The notes: a model not told the origin generated them from the letters alone. 64,000 bases of DNA from Rhodanobacter sp. ANJX3 (GCF_014200755.1 NZ_JACHCM010000005.1:186001-250000), one strand, 5' to 3'. Positions 47,939 through 57,805 are shown, counted from the first letter of the stretch. A program made the numbers and translations.

Positions 47939-49465
47939 ATGAATGCTACGACCCGCTCCAGCCTGCCCGCCGACGTCCGCTACATCGGGCCGCATGATCC
48001 GAACGCCACCGTCGACGTGACCCTGGTTTTTCGCCACCGCGCCGCGCCACCTGCCGCCGCGTGGCCGCACGCGGCGATGTCCCGCGCGGATTATGCCGAT
48101 CGGCACGGCGCCGACCCGGCCGACGTGGAGCGCGTGCGAGCGCTCAGCAAAAAGCACGGCATGCGCGAGCTGGATTGCCACATGGACCGGCGCACGCTGC
48201 ATCTCAGCGGCACCGCGCAGAGCATGAAGGATGCCTTCGGCGTGGACCTCGGCCAGTACGCGATCGGCAGCAGTGGTGCGCACTTCATTGGCTGTGCGCA
48301 GGAGCCGACCCTGCCTGACCCATCGATCATCGCGGTGCTTGGCCTGGATAAGCGTCCGGTCGCCACCGCGCATTTCCGCAAGCCGCTTGCGCAACCGATC
48401 AACAGCTTTACGCCGCTGCAGCTGGGCGAGCTGTACCAGTTTCCCGCCGGTACCGATGGCACCGGCCAGACCGTCGCGATCATCGAGCTGGGCGGCGGCT
48501 ATCAGCAGGCCGATCTGGATACGTATTTTTCCGGTTTGGGCATCAAGGGGCCGACCGTAACGAGCGTGTCCGTCGACGGCGGCAGCAATACGCCCGGCGG
48601 CGATGCCGATGGCGAGGTGATGCTAGACATCGAGGTGGCCGGCGCGCTGGCGCCCGGCGCGAAATTCGTCGTCTACTTCACCACCAATACCGATCAGGGC
48701 TTCTACAACGCCATCGCGCAGGCGGCGCACGACACCACCAACAAGCCCACGGTGATGTCGATCAGCTGGGGTGGCCCGGAGGACAGCTGGGCGCCGCAGG
48801 GTCGCGACGCGCTGGAGTCGGCGCTGCAGGACGCCATCGCGCTGGGCATTACCGTCACCGTGGCTGCGGGCGACGCCGGCTCTACCGATGGCGAGACCGA
48901 CGGCCAGCCGCACGTGGACTTTCCCTCCTCGAGCCCGAGCGTGCTGGCCTGCGGTGGCACCAAGCTCACCGCCCGCGGCAGCAAGATCGCCAGCGAAGTC
49001 GTGTGGAACGAAACGGCCACCGGCAACGGCGCCACCGGCGGCGGCGTGAGTACGGTCTATCCGCTGCCCACATGGCAGGCCTCATCGAAGGTGCCAACCG
49101 GCGCGGCCAGCTTCAAGGGGCGCGGCGTGCCCGACGTGGCCGGCGACGCCGACCCGCTCACGGGCTATCAGATACGCGTCGACGGCAAGGACGTGGTGTA
49201 CGGCGGTACCAGCGCCGTCGCGCCACTCTGGGCGGCGCTGGTGGCGCGACTCAACCAGGCGCTCGGCACCACGCTGGGCGATGGCCATGTGGCGCTGTAT
49301 CAGGCCGGCAAGGCCGCCTTTCACGACATTACCGAGGGCAACAACGGCACCTATAAGGCGGCGGCCGGCTGGGACGCCTGCACCGGCCTGGGCAGCCCGA
49401 ACGGCGAGGCCCTGCTGACGGCGTTGCGCAGCGCCTCGGGTGGCAGCGCAAACGGCAAGAAATAA
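47939..49465 (+). CDS. S53-family serine-carboxyl peptidase (kumamolisin-like)
   Basis: Pro-peptidase of 508 residues, active at acid pH in known relatives. The propeptide (about residues 1-160) is the activation domain of the family. The catalytic Glu and Asp are in DGEVMLDIEVAGALAPGA, the oxyanion Asp in VAAGDAGSTDG and the nucleophile Ser in YGGTSAVAPLWAAL. The calcium site is at FHDITEGNNGTY. There is no signal peptide at the ATG 47939, as in kumamolisins, which have no Sec signal. It stands divergent from hemB. Confidence 0.94.
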   Translation: MNATTRSSLPADVRYIGPHDPNATVDVTLVFRHRAAPPAAAWPHAAMSRADYADRHGADPADVERVRALSKKHGMRELDCHMDRRTLHLSGTAQSMKDAFGVDLGQYAIGSSGAHFIGCAQEPTLPDPSIIAVLGLDKRPVATAHFRKPLAQPINSFTPLQLGELYQFPAGTDGTGQTVAIIELGGGYQQADLDTYFSGLGIKGPTVTSVSVDGGSNTPGGDADGEVMLDIEVAGALAPGAKFVVYFTTNTDQGFYNAIAQAAHDTTNKPTVMSISWGGPEDSWAPQGRDALESALQDAIALGITVTVAAGDAGSTDGETDGQPHVDFPSSSPSVLACGGTKLTARGSKIASEVVWNETATGNGATGGGVSTVYPLPTWQASSKVPTGAASFKGRGVPDVAGDADPLTGYQIRVDGKDVVYGGTSAVAPLWAALVARLNQALGTTLGDGHVALYQAGKAAFHDITEGNNGTYKAAAGWDACTGLGSPNGEALLTALRSASGGSANGKK

Positions 49466-49591
49466 GGCGTGAGCCGGGCGGACTTTCCGCCCGGCAGCCT
49501 TTTGAAAAGGGGTGTCATTGACCGTAACGCTGGACGATGGGCGGCATTCCCGGCAGGCTTGGCGTTTTCCGCTTTGTCCGATGGAGCTCTG

Positions 49592-50605
49592 ATGCGTGTT
49601 TCCGCCCCGACCCTGCTAGCCGATCTCGGCGGCACCAATGTGCGATTTGCCCTGTCCGACCCGAACGGGGCCACGCCGCTGCAGATGGACACCGTACGGC
49701 GCTATCACGTCAACGACTTCGCCTCGCTGGCCGACGCGATACGCCAGTACTTCAAGGACAGCGGGCTGGAAGCCAACCGTGCGCTGATCGCCGCCGCCGG
49801 GCGCATCAGCGAAGGCGAGACGGTGCAGATCACCAACAATCCGTGGGCCATTTCCGCGCCGAGGCTGCAGGCCGAGCTGGGCATGGAGTCGGTACACCTG
49901 GTCAACGACTTTGCCGCCCAGAGCATGGCGGTCATGCTGCTGCAGCCGAAAGATCTGGTCCCTGTCGGCGGTCTGCCCCTGCCCAAACCCGGCACGCAGG
50001 ATGAGCAGACCTTCGTCATCGTCGGCCCCGGCACCGGGCTTGGCGTAGGCGGCCTGCTGATCCGCCAGGGCAAGTGCAGCGTGCTGCAGACCGAAGGCGG
50101 CCACGCCGGCTTCGCGGCGCACTCGCCGGAAGACATCGAAATTCTCAAGCGCCTCAACCAGCGCTACGGCCGCGTGTCGAACGAGCGGCTGATCTGTGGC
50201 AACGGCCTGGTCAACCTGTACGACGTGCTGTGCGAGATCGCCGGCAAGACGCCCGAATCGCTGAAGCCCGAAGACATCAGCCTGCGCGCCAACAGCAACA
50301 GCGACCCGCTGTGCGTGCAGGTGGTGGAAACCTTTGCCGGCATCTTCGGCAGCGTCGCCGGCGACCTGGTCATGACCATCGGCGCCTGGGACGGCGTATA
50401 CCTCACTGGCGGCCTGGTGCCGATCCTGCTGCCGTGGATGGAGCGCGGCCGCTTCCGCGAGCGCTTCGAAGCGAAGGGCCGTTTCCGCGACACCATGGAG
50501 AAGGTGCCGACGCAGGCGATCATGAATCCGGAACCCGGCCTGGTCGGTGCCGCGGCGCTGGCGATCGTGGAATCCGGTGGCTCGCTGCTGAATCGCCACG
50601 ACTAG
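49592..50605 (+). CDS. glk: Glucokinase
   Basis: Phosphorylates glucose with ATP. The 337 residues begin with the phosphate loop LLADLGGTNVRFAL. Other sites are VNDFAAQSMAV, the catalytic region, IVGPGTGLGVGGLL and EGGHAGFAAHSPEDIEIL, all typical of bacterial Glk. ATG 49592 was chosen because GGAG lies seven bases upstream and the family N-terminus starts there; the longer frame is not coding. Confidence 0.96.
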   Translation: MRVSAPTLLADLGGTNVRFALSDPNGATPLQMDTVRRYHVNDFASLADAIRQYFKDSGLEANRALIAAAGRISEGETVQITNNPWAISAPRLQAELGMESVHLVNDFAAQSMAVMLLQPKDLVPVGGLPLPKPGTQDEQTFVIVGPGTGLGVGGLLIRQGKCSVLQTEGGHAGFAAHSPEDIEILKRLNQRYGRVSNERLICGNGLVNLYDVLCEIAGKTPESLKPEDISLRANSNSDPLCVQVVETFAGIFGSVAGDLVMTIGAWDGVYLTGGLVPILLPWMERGRFRERFEAKGRFRDTMEKVPTQAIMNPEPGLVGAAALAIVESGGSLLNRHD

Positions 50606-50705
50606 AACTTCGGCACCCGCGATGCGAAATCGTCGCGACGCGCCGCGTGGTCGTCACATCCGGCCTGACATAATCCAATGCTGATTTGGCGTTGCAGGAG
50701 TACTC

Positions 50706-51389
50706 ATGCCGCTCGATAAAACCGCGTTCCTGTTCGATCTCGACGGCACCCTGGTCGACAGCGTCTACCAGCACGTGTTGGCCTGGAAGGAATCGCTGGA
50801 TGCCGAAGGCGTGCCGGTCTCGGTGTGGCGCATTCACCGCCGCATCGGCATGAGCGGCGGCCTGTTCCTCAACATGCTGCTGCGCGAAACCGGCGTCACC
50901 CTCAGCGAGGACTCGCTGCTGCGCCTGCGCCACAACCACGCTGCGGCCTTCGGTCGGCTGGCGGCAGCGGATGCGGTGCAGCCGCTGCCCGGGGCGCGCG
51001 AGCTGCTGGATTTTTTGACCGAAAACAAATTCCCCTGGGCCATCGCGACCAGCGGTCGAATGGAAACCGCGCGCCACAATCTGGCCGCGCTCGGCGTCGA
51101 CCCCACCAAGGTGCCGGTGGTCACGCGCGATCAGGTGCGCCACGCGAAACCCGACCCCGACCTGTTCATCGCCGCCGCCGATCGGCTGGGCGTCGACATC
51201 CGCAACGCGCTGGTGATCGGCGACAGCGTCTGGGACATGCTGGCCGCGCAGCGCGCACGCGCGCTCGGCGTCGGTCTGCTATCCGGCGGCTATGGCATTG
51301 CCGAACTGCAGGAGGCCGGCGCGTTCCGCGTCTACGAAGATCCGGCCGACATGCTGCACCATATCGACGAGATCGCCTCGCGCGATTGA
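50706..51389 (+). CDS. HAD-superfamily phosphatase (phosphoglycolate-phosphatase/beta-PGM-like)
   Basis: A 227-residue HAD hydrolase. Motif I is FLFDLDGTLVDS with the nucleophile Asp, motif II is IATSGRMETA, the lysine motif is VRHAKPDPDLF, and the acidic motif IV is VIGDSVWDMLAA. The cap type suits small sugar or organic phosphates, but the substrate is unknown. The ATG has AGGAG seven bases ahead. It follows glk with a 100-base gap. Confidence 0.9.
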   Translation: MPLDKTAFLFDLDGTLVDSVYQHVLAWKESLDAEGVPVSVWRIHRRIGMSGGLFLNMLLRETGVTLSEDSLLRLRHNHAAAFGRLAAADAVQPLPGARELLDFLTENKFPWAIATSGRMETARHNLAALGVDPTKVPVVTRDQVRHAKPDPDLFIAAADRLGVDIRNALVIGDSVWDMLAAQRARALGVGLLSGGYGIAELQEAGAFRVYEDPADMLHHIDEIASRD

Positions 51390-51457
51390 CGCGATTGAGT
51401 GGTGCACCTCACCGAAAAAAAACCGCGAGGACGACGTCAAAATCTGGATTCAGATAG

Positions 51458-54400
51458 TCAACCGGGCGCCAGCAGCGCATCCAGATCGCCCTGATCGAAG
51501 CTGAGCTTTTCGCGGCTGCCGCCCCCTTCGAGCACGGCCGCGGCGAGTTCGGCCTTGCGTGCTTTGAGTTCTTCGATGCGCTCTTCGACGGTGCCGCTGG
51601 TGATCAGGCGAAACACGAAAACCGGCTTGTCCTGGCCGATGCGATGGGCGCGGTCGCTGGCCTGCGCCTCGGCGGCGGGGTTCCACCACGGGTCGTAGTG
51701 GATGACGGTGTCGGCGGCGGTGAGGTTGAGGCCGACGCCGCCGGCTTTGAGCGACAGCAGGAACAGCGGCACCTCACCGTTCTGAAAACGCTGCACCGGC
51801 TCGGCGCGATCGCGCGTTTCGCCGGTGAGCGTGACGTAGCGAATGCGGCGCCGGTCGAGCTCGGCCGCGATCAGCTTCAGCATGCCGGTGAACTGCGAGA
51901 ACAGCAGCACTTTGCGGCCCTCGTCGAGCAGCGCCGGCAGCATGTCCATCAGCATCTCGAACTTGGCCGACTCGTGCACGCCGCGCGCGACTTCGAGTTT
52001 CACCAGGCGCGGATCGCAGCAGACCTGGCGCAGCTTGAGCAGCGCGTCCAGCACCACGATGCCGGAGTGCGCGATGCCGCGCTGGGCGATGACCTCGCGC
52101 AGCTCTTCGGCCAGTGACAGGCGCAGGCCTTCGTACAGATCGCGCTGGCGGCCTTCGAGCACTACGCGGCGGGTGATTTCGGTTTTCGGTGGCAGCTCCT
52201 GCGCCACCTGCGCCTTGGTCCGTCGGAGGATGAACGGCGCCAGGCGCAGATTGAGCCGCTGCTGGCACTCCTCGTCGTGCTGCTTTTCGATCGGCACGCG
52301 ATAGAAGCGGCGAAACGCGCCCTCGTCCCCGAGCAAACCGGGTACGGCCAGATCGACCTGCGACCACAGCTCGCCGAGATGATTTTCCAGCGGCGTGCCG
52401 GTGAGGCAGACGTAGCGCGCCGTGCGCAGGCTGAGCAGTGCACGGCGCGCCTGCGTGCGCGGATTTTTCACCTGCTGCGCCTCGTCCAGCACGATCAGCG
52501 CGAACGGCTGTTTGCGCAGCGGCACCACGTCACGCGGCAGCAGGGCATAGCTGGTCAGCACGATGTCCTGCGCGCCGAGCTGGGCGAATTCCTCGGCGCG
52601 CTGAGGCCCGTGCAGGGTCAGCACCTTCAGCATCGGCGCGAAGCGCGCGATTTCCGATTGCCAGTTGGGAATCAGGCTGGTCGGCACCACGATCAGCGCC
52701 GGCTGGCTCAGCGCACCGCCCTGTTTCAGCGACAGTAGATGCGTGATCAGCTGCAGCGTTTTGCCCAGGCCCATGTCATCGGCCAGCACGCCGCCGACGC
52801 CCGCCTCGGCCAGCGCATTCAACCAGCGCAGACCTTCGCGCTGATACGGACGCAGCTCGACGGTGAGGCCTTCGGGCACCTCGTCGCTGGCGCGCTCGGC
52901 TGCATGGCGCAGGCGCCCGGCAAACCCGCGCAGCGACTCGGAGGCCTCCAGAGCGCTGCCGCCGGGCATGGCGTCGACGAGCTCTTCCAGCCGACCGGCC
53001 TGGACGCGCGGCAGATGGAGTTTTTTGCGTGGCTTTTCGAGGTATTCGGCCAGCGGCGCCAGCAAGCCACGCAGCTCCTTCAGACGCACCGGCACGCGCC
53101 GGCGCGCATCGACCGGCGCGTACCACACGGCATCCTCGGGTTCGTTCGGTGCGGGGCGCAGGCTCAGCTGATTTTCCGTCAGCGCCTGGGCGACGGCGGG
53201 CAGCAGGTTGTGCCGCTGGCCGTCCAGCTCGATGCCGATCTCCAGATCGAAGGCGTGATCGTCGGTGTCCTCGACCGCGTGGCCGTACCAGCGCACCGGG
53301 CCTTCGAGCACTTCGAACGGAAAACTCGGCGCGTATTCGACCTGAAAGTTTTCCTGCTCGAGCTTCGGCCGCAGCGCCAGCCAGCGCGCCGGGGTGTTGA
53401 CCTCGAGCGCGCCGGCGTAACCGGTGCCGGGAAACAGCCAGGCGTCGTCGGGCAAGGTGTCGGCGACGTCCCAGGGCAGCCCTTCGGTATCGACGCCAGG
53501 CGTCAGACCCGCATGCTCGAGCTGCTCCATCGCCGAGAGTTCGTCGGCACGGCGACGGGTGATTTCCACCAGCTGGCCGTTGCGCACGCGGCGCACCAGC
53601 GGATCGCCACCGCGGCCTGGCAGACGCTCACCGGCGTAGTCGAAGGCCAGTCGCGCATAGCCCAACGGCGGCGTACCCGCGGCCAGCCGCGCATGCCGGG
53701 TCAACGCGTGCAGAGTCAGCACTGGCTTGGGCGCCAGCTGCGAGCGGCGCAGCTCGCCGAAGACCTGCGGCAGCGGCACGCGCGTGGCGAGGCGGCTGTT
53801 GGGCAGGCAGCTGCGCAGGCGCTTGCCGTGCTCGTGTTTCAGCGGCGGCAGTTCCAGCCAGAGCGTTTCTTCGGCGGCCGCGTCGAGCATGCCCAGCGTG
53901 GCGCGCTCGGCATCGAGGTACCACAGGCTGTCGATCCGCAGCAGCCGCTGATTGCTGGAAAGCTGCGGCAGCAGTCGCTGGCTGCCGTCGGCCTCCATCA
54001 CCCAGTGCCAGTTGAGCGGGTGCGACTTGCCGCGCGACAGGCGCAGCCCGGCCAAGCCGCCCAGAAAGCACGGCGCGGTATCCAGCACTTCGGCCAGCAA
54101 GGTGTCGCCGACGTGGCCACTGAGCCGGGCGTAGCTGCGGCTCTTGCGCAGGCTCTGGGGCAGGCCGAGCACCGTGGCGGCGAGGCGCTGCTCGTGCGGT
54201 TGTAGCAACAACTGCCCGAGATGCTTGCTGTCCAGCGGCACCGGGCGTGTGTAGCGGCCGTTCTCGATCTGCGACAGCAGCACCGGTGCCACATCGATGT
54301 GCGCGTAGACGGCACCCTCTTCAGGCATCACTTCCAGAAAAAAGCCGAGCACGCCGTGGTCTTCGGTGGCAACCGGCTTGGGCGCAGCCAGCAGGCGCCG

Positions 54401-54481
54401 CCACGCCAGCGGCAGCGTATCCTCTTCGCCGACGGCGAGCGCCGCGGCCTGCTCTTTTTCGTCCGGTTGCTGCATGCGCAT
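51458..54481 (-). CDS. SNF2-family DNA-dependent ATPase (RapA/HepA relatives)
   Basis: A 1007-residue Swi2/Snf2-type ATPase. The N-terminal 520 residues have no recognised domain. The C-terminal half has Walker A ADDMGLGKTLQLITHLL, motif Ia PTSLIPNW, motif II VLDEAQQVKNP, motif III LTGTPLENHLGELWS, and the second lobe with LFSQFTGMLKLIAAEL, TGETRDRAEPV, LKAGGVGLNLTAAD and DPWWNPAAEAQASDRAHRIG. Such proteins translocate on double-stranded DNA. The start could be 54481 or 54475; there is no strong ribosome binding site. Confidence 0.9.
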   Translation of the reverse strand: MRMQQPDEKEQAAALAVGEEDTLPLAWRRLLAAPKPVATEDHGVLGFFLEVMPEEGAVYAHIDVAPVLLSQIENGRYTRPVPLDSKHLGQLLLQPHEQRLAATVLGLPQSLRKSRSYARLSGHVGDTLLAEVLDTAPCFLGGLAGLRLSRGKSHPLNWHWVMEADGSQRLLPQLSSNQRLLRIDSLWYLDAERATLGMLDAAAEETLWLELPPLKHEHGKRLRSCLPNSRLATRVPLPQVFGELRRSQLAPKPVLTLHALTRHARLAAGTPPLGYARLAFDYAGERLPGRGGDPLVRRVRNGQLVEITRRRADELSAMEQLEHAGLTPGVDTEGLPWDVADTLPDDAWLFPGTGYAGALEVNTPARWLALRPKLEQENFQVEYAPSFPFEVLEGPVRWYGHAVEDTDDHAFDLEIGIELDGQRHNLLPAVAQALTENQLSLRPAPNEPEDAVWYAPVDARRRVPVRLKELRGLLAPLAEYLEKPRKKLHLPRVQAGRLEELVDAMPGGSALEASESLRGFAGRLRHAAERASDEVPEGLTVELRPYQREGLRWLNALAEAGVGGVLADDMGLGKTLQLITHLLSLKQGGALSQPALIVVPTSLIPNWQSEIARFAPMLKVLTLHGPQRAEEFAQLGAQDIVLTSYALLPRDVVPLRKQPFALIVLDEAQQVKNPRTQARRALLSLRTARYVCLTGTPLENHLGELWSQVDLAVPGLLGDEGAFRRFYRVPIEKQHDEECQQRLNLRLAPFILRRTKAQVAQELPPKTEITRRVVLEGRQRDLYEGLRLSLAEELREVIAQRGIAHSGIVVLDALLKLRQVCCDPRLVKLEVARGVHESAKFEMLMDMLPALLDEGRKVLLFSQFTGMLKLIAAELDRRRIRYVTLTGETRDRAEPVQRFQNGEVPLFLLSLKAGGVGLNLTAADTVIHYDPWWNPAAEAQASDRAHRIGQDKPVFVFRLITSGTVEERIEELKARKAELAAAVLEGGGSREKLSFDQGDLDALLAPG

Positions 54482-54602
54482 GCGGTCCGTGGCGACGACC
54501 AAAACACTGAGCTTAGCAGTGCAGGGAGACTTGCAACCGTCGTTCCGCCGCGGTCTTTATGAACAGTCGAGCGAACGGCCGGCACCGGGCCGGCCGGACC
54601 GG

Positions 54603-55628
54603 CTAAACGGTGCCGAACAGGCCGCGCGGATATTCCGGCTTCTGTTCGCGCGCCATCAGCGATCGCAGGCCGTCGACCGGCGTCACTTCGCCGTGCAGCA
54701 CGGCGCGCACGCCCGCGCTGATCGGCAGATCGAGGCCGTGCTTGTCGGCCAGCCGAGCCACCTCGTCGGCGGTGAGCACGCTTTCCACCACCTGACCGAT
54801 TTGCCGCACGGCCTCATCGATCGCGATGCCGCGACCCAGCGCCAGACCGAGCCGGCGGTTGCGCGAGAGATCGCCGGTGCAGGTAAGCACCAGATCGCCC
54901 AGGCCGGACAGGCCGATCAGCGTTTCCGGCCTCGCGCCCAGCGCCACGCCGAGGCGCAGCATCTCGTTCATGCCGCGGGTGATCAGGCCGGCGCGGGCAT
55001 TCAGGCCCAACTCCATGCCGTCGGCGATGCCGGTGGCAACGGCCAGCACGTTTTTCATCGCGCCACCGAGCTCGGCGCCCAGCATGTCGCCGCCGGAATA
55101 CGCGCGCAGATTCGGCGCATGCAGCAGGCTGGCGACGGTTTGCGCAAATGCCGCGTTGTCCGAATGCACGGTCACGGCGCTGGGCAAACCCACCGCCACT
55201 TCGCGCGCGAACGAGGGCCCGGTGACCACGGCCGCCGGCCGACCCGGCAACTGCTGCGCCACCAGTTCATGCAGAAATCGGCCGGTACCCGGCTCGAAGC
55301 CCTTGGTCGCCCAGGCAATCGCCGTATCGGCGTCGAGCAGCGGCGCCAGCTCGACCAGCATGGCGGCGAACGCGTGACTGGGCACCACGATCAGCACGAT
55401 GCTGGCGTCGCGCACGGCGGCAGCCAGATCGCTTTCATAGTGAAGCGAGGCCGGCAGCTCGATATCCGGCAGATAGCGCCGATTGCAGCGACTCGCTGCC
55501 ATCTCGTCCAGGGCTCGCGGATCGCGCCCCCACAGCGTGGTCGGCACACCGTTGCGAGCGGTAAGTGCCGCCAGCGCGGTACCCCAGGAGCCGGCGCCGA
55601 GTACCGCCAGTGTGGAACGTTCAGCCAT
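54603..55628 (-). CDS. gpsA: Glycerol-3-phosphate dehydrogenase [NAD(P)+]
   Basis: Makes sn-glycerol 3-phosphate for phospholipids. The 341 residues start with the Rossmann motif [38 protein letters not shown] and the substrate Lys in [20 protein letters not shown] are present, as is [15 protein letters not shown]. It lies just downstream of secB on the same strand, as in many gammaproteobacteria. Confidence 0.97.
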   Translation of the reverse strand: MAERSTLAVLGAGSWGTALAALTARNGVPTTLWGRDPRALDEMAASRCNRRYLPDIELPASLHYESDLAAAVRDASIVLIVVPSHAFAAMLVELAPLLDADTAIAWATKGFEPGTGRFLHELVAQQLPGRPAAVVTGPSFAREVAVGLPSAVTVHSDNAAFAQTVASLLHAPNLRAYSGGDMLGAELGGAMKNVLAVATGIADGMELGLNARAGLITRGMNEMLRLGVALGARPETLIGLSGLGDLVLTCTGDLSRNRRLGLALGRGIAIDEAVRQIGQVVESVLTADEVARLADKHGLDLPISAGVRAVLHGEVTPVDGLRSLMAREQKPEYPRGLFGTV

Positions 55629-55643
55629 GTCGAGCGCCCGGAT

Positions 55644-56147
55644 TCAGCTGTTGAGCGTGGCCGGAACCTCGTCGCCGCCCATCATCCGGCGCTGCTGCTC
55701 GGCGAACAGCGCATCGAAGTTGATCGGCTGCAGCAGGAACGGCGGGAAACCGCCTTCCAGCACCAACGAGGAGATCGTCTGGCGGGCATACGGAAAAAGC
55801 AGGTTCGGGCAGTAGCTGCCGATGATGCCGGCCTTGTCCATCTCGTTGAAGCCGGCAATACCGAACAGACCGGCCTGCTCCACTTCAGCCAGGTAGGCGG
55901 TGCGCTGGCCGACGGTGCAGGTCAACGTCAGGCTCAGCACCACTTCGTACTGGTCGTTGCCCATCTCGGTGACTTTCTGACCCAGATTCAGCTGGACCTG
56001 CGGCTGCTCGGTCTCGTTGACGTCCTGAAAGATCTGCGGTGCGTTGGGCACTTCGAAGGAAACATCCTTCACATAGATCTTCTGCACCACCAGCTGCGGC
56101 TGGTCGGCCTGGCCGTTGGCCTGGCCGTTGGTGATAATTTCTGCCAT
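55644..56147 (-). CDS. secB: Protein-export chaperone SecB
   Basis: Tetrameric chaperone that holds secretory precursors for SecA. The 167 residues have the family core IYVKDVSFEVPNAPQIF, TAYLAEVEQAGLFGI and YCPNLLFPYARQTISSLVLEGGFPP, quoted in part as LLFPYARQTISSLVLE. The N-terminal Asn/Gln-rich stretch NGQANGQADQ is longer than usual. ATG 56147 follows GAGGAAATTCCG; the longer frame is not conserved. Confidence 0.97.
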   Translation of the reverse strand: MAEIITNGQANGQADQPQLVVQKIYVKDVSFEVPNAPQIFQDVNETEQPQVQLNLGQKVTEMGNDQYEVVLSLTLTCTVGQRTAYLAEVEQAGLFGIAGFNEMDKAGIIGSYCPNLLFPYARQTISSLVLEGGFPPFLLQPINFDALFAEQQRRMMGGDEVPATLNS

Positions 56148-56253
56148 CGGAATTTCCTCGGTCGTTGAGTCTATGTGGAACAAAAAAGAGGTGGATTGTT
56201 CCATACATCCCCGCGGCACGCACGCCGGCTGATCGGCCAGATTGAGCCGTAGA

Positions 56254-56283
56254 TTGCGCGGCGCGAGGTTTTTCTGCGAGAAT
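56254..56283 (+). promoter_or_regulatory. Candidate sigma70 promoter of rpmB-rpmG
   Basis: TTGCGC (56254-56259), an 18-base spacer and GAGAAT (56278-56283) preceded by an extended -10 TGC. Transcription would start near 56290, giving a leader of about 200 bases. Confidence 0.45.
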
Positions 56284-56289
56284 ATGCGG

Positions 56290-56492
56290 CTAGCCACTGC
56301 CGACCCAGATACTCTGGGGAGCCCGCCACGCGATGCGGGCCTTGCGGTCATTGCGTTGGAAACACCCTCCAGCATCGCGTGGCGCCAGTCGCCGCTGGGC
56401 CGATACTGCCCTGGCTAACGGGCGGTAAATCCGCGGTTCTCATGGATCCTGGCAACGCGCCTCGGCCTTGAAACCCAATCTAGGAGGTCGTT
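56290..56492 (+). promoter_or_regulatory. Structured leader of rpmB-rpmG with competing helices
   Basis: Three helices can be read. A hairpin CCCAGA-TAC-TCTGGG lies at 56304-56318. A 13-bp perfect stem joins CGCCACGCGATGC (56324-56336) to its complement at 56372-56384 across 35 bases. A competing local hairpin GCCCGC (56321-56326) / GCGGGC (56335-56340) uses the same bases as the long stem. Two mutually exclusive folds are the mark of attenuators, ribosomal-protein autoregulatory leaders or riboswitches. I do not recognise a known class. Confidence 0.55.
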
Positions 56493-56729
56493 ATGGCCCG
56501 TGTATGTCAAGTCACCGGTAAAGGTGTGCAGACCGGCAACAATGTCTCGCATGCGAACAACCGCACCCGCCGTCGCTGGTTGCCCAACCTGCACGAGCGC
56601 CGCTTCTGGGTTGCCAGCGAGAATCGCTGGATCAAGCTGCGCGTTTCCAACAATGCCCTGCGCACCATCGACAAGAACGGCATCGAAGCCGTGATTGCCG
56701 AGATGCGCGCCCGCGGCGACAAGGTCTGA
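56493..56729 (+). CDS. rpmB: 50S ribosomal protein bL28
   Basis: A 78-residue large-subunit protein. [20 protein letters not shown] at the start and [17 protein letters not shown] basic stretch ([18 protein letters not shown]) are characteristic. AGGAGG lies eight bases before the ATG. It is the first gene of the conserved rpmB-rpmG pair. Confidence 0.98.
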   Translation: MARVCQVTGKGVQTGNNVSHANNRTRRRWLPNLHERRFWVASENRWIKLRVSNNALRTIDKNGIEAVIAEMRARGDKV

Positions 56730-56739
56730 GGATTGAGCC

Positions 56740-56907
56740 ATGGCTAACAAGACACAAGACAAGATCCGCATGATCTCTTCGGCCGGCACCGGCCACTTCT
56801 ACACCACGCAGAAGAACAAGAAGAACACGCCGGAAAAGTTCGAATTCAAGAAATACGATCCGGTCGTGCGCAAGCACGTGATCTACAAGGAAGGCAAGAT
56901 CAAGTAA
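56740..56907 (+). CDS. rpmG: 50S ribosomal protein bL33
   Basis: A 55-residue protein read directly from the sequence: it starts [18 protein letters not shown] and contains [20 protein letters not shown] and [17 protein letters not shown]. It lacks the zinc cysteines of the other L33 type, so it is the zinc-independent form. It starts 10 bases after the rpmB stop. Confidence 0.97.
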   Translation: MANKTQDKIRMISSAGTGHFYTTQKNKKNTPEKFEFKKYDPVVRKHVIYKEGKIK

Positions 56908-56961
56908 TCGATCGCGCGCAAGCGCAAGCTTCCAGGTAGCAGCGGCTTCAAGGCCGCGATA

Positions 56962-56992
56962 GAAAACCCGCCCTCGTGGCGGGTTTTCTTTT
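56962..56992 (+). terminator. Rho-independent terminator of rpmBG
   Basis: GAAAACCCGCC, CTCGT, GGCGGGTTTTC and then TTTT make a strong stem-loop with a T-run, 55 bases after the rpmG stop. Confidence 0.92.
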
Positions 56993-57173
56993 GGCGCCCG
57001 CTGCGGCCATCAGGCAGCACGCATCATCGAGATATGACGGCGAGCCTGGCTCGCTTCCGCCTCCGTGTGCTGTTCGCTGCGCGTCGAAAACGGACGCTAC
57101 ACGTTCCACACTCATGCCCGGTTACTCTTGCTCGGAGACCTGGTGGCATATCGCGTCCGGCTGGAGATCGTTG

Positions 57174-57584
57174 ATGAACATTGAGAATCGGCCAATCGTG
57201 GTATTCGATGGCGTTTGCCTACTGTGCAACCGCTGGGTCGATTTTTTGCTGCGGCACGATCGCGTCGGCCGCTATCGTCTCGCAGCCATGCAAGGTAACC
57301 ACGGCCGACGCCTGCTGCTGACGCACGGACTTTCGGCGGACGACCCCTCGTCGTTTTTACTGGTGGAAGATGGGCTCGGATTCACGGATACCGAGGCACT
57401 CACCCGCGTGCTCGCCGGGCTTGGCCGGGGCTGGCAGATCGTCGCCTGGATGATCCGCGCCGTGCCGCGGTTCGTCCGCGATCCAACCTATCGCTGGGTC
57501 GCCCGGCATCGCTATCGTCTGTTCGGTCGACGCACGCACTGCCGCCTGCCTGATCCCGCCTACGTCGAGCGCTTTCTCGACTGA
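57174..57584 (+). CDS. DCC-family (thiol-disulfide oxidoreductase-like, DUF393) protein
   Basis: A 136-residue protein of the DCC family, named for its Asp-Cys-Cys-like start; here the segment is IVVFDGVCLLCNRWVDFLL, with the CxxC-type pair Cys17 and Cys20. The rest of the fold is thioredoxin-like. No function is established for this family. GGAG lies before the ATG 57174; the longer frame upstream is not conserved. It is transcribed toward the bidirectional terminator at 57752. Confidence 0.88.
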   Translation: MNIENRPIVVFDGVCLLCNRWVDFLLRHDRVGRYRLAAMQGNHGRRLLLTHGLSADDPSSFLLVEDGLGFTDTEALTRVLAGLGRGWQIVAWMIRAVPRFVRDPTYRWVARHRYRLFGRRTHCRLPDPAYVERFLD

Positions 57585-57751
57585 TACTCAGCTAGAGGCT
57601 TGAACGCGCAACCGTTTCTGAATCGTCGACACGCCAGACGCGAACTGACACCGCACTGCTCAAGGCAACTCGCAAAGCAGGCCCGCTCGCTTAAAACCAC
57701 CGCGACCAAGGGGGTTACTCGCTGATAACGTTCTTTCGCCCGTATTGTGGA

Positions 57752-57786
57752 CAAAAAAATACCCGCCGAGATGGCGGGTATTTTTA
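57752..57786. terminator. Bidirectional terminator between DCC gene and desaturase
   Basis: A7 stretch, then ACCCGCC-GAGAT-GGCGGGT, then T5. It has a T-run on either strand and lies between convergent genes, so it serves both. Confidence 0.9.
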
Positions 57787-57805
57787 GAAACAGCTAACGC
57801 TGGGC

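Larger units (their letters stand above)
56148..56492. other. Divergent intergenic region of secB and rpmB
   Basis: 345 bases between secB and rpmB. It contains the rpmB promoter candidate at 56254-56283 and the structured leader at 56290-56492, both listed separately. No other feature recognised on the secB side. Confidence 0.6.

Noticed and set aside
56284..56400. Cobalamin-riboswitch-like GCCACTG in the rpmB leader
   Set aside because: The rest of the conserved B12 core is missing and the downstream genes are ribosomal proteins.
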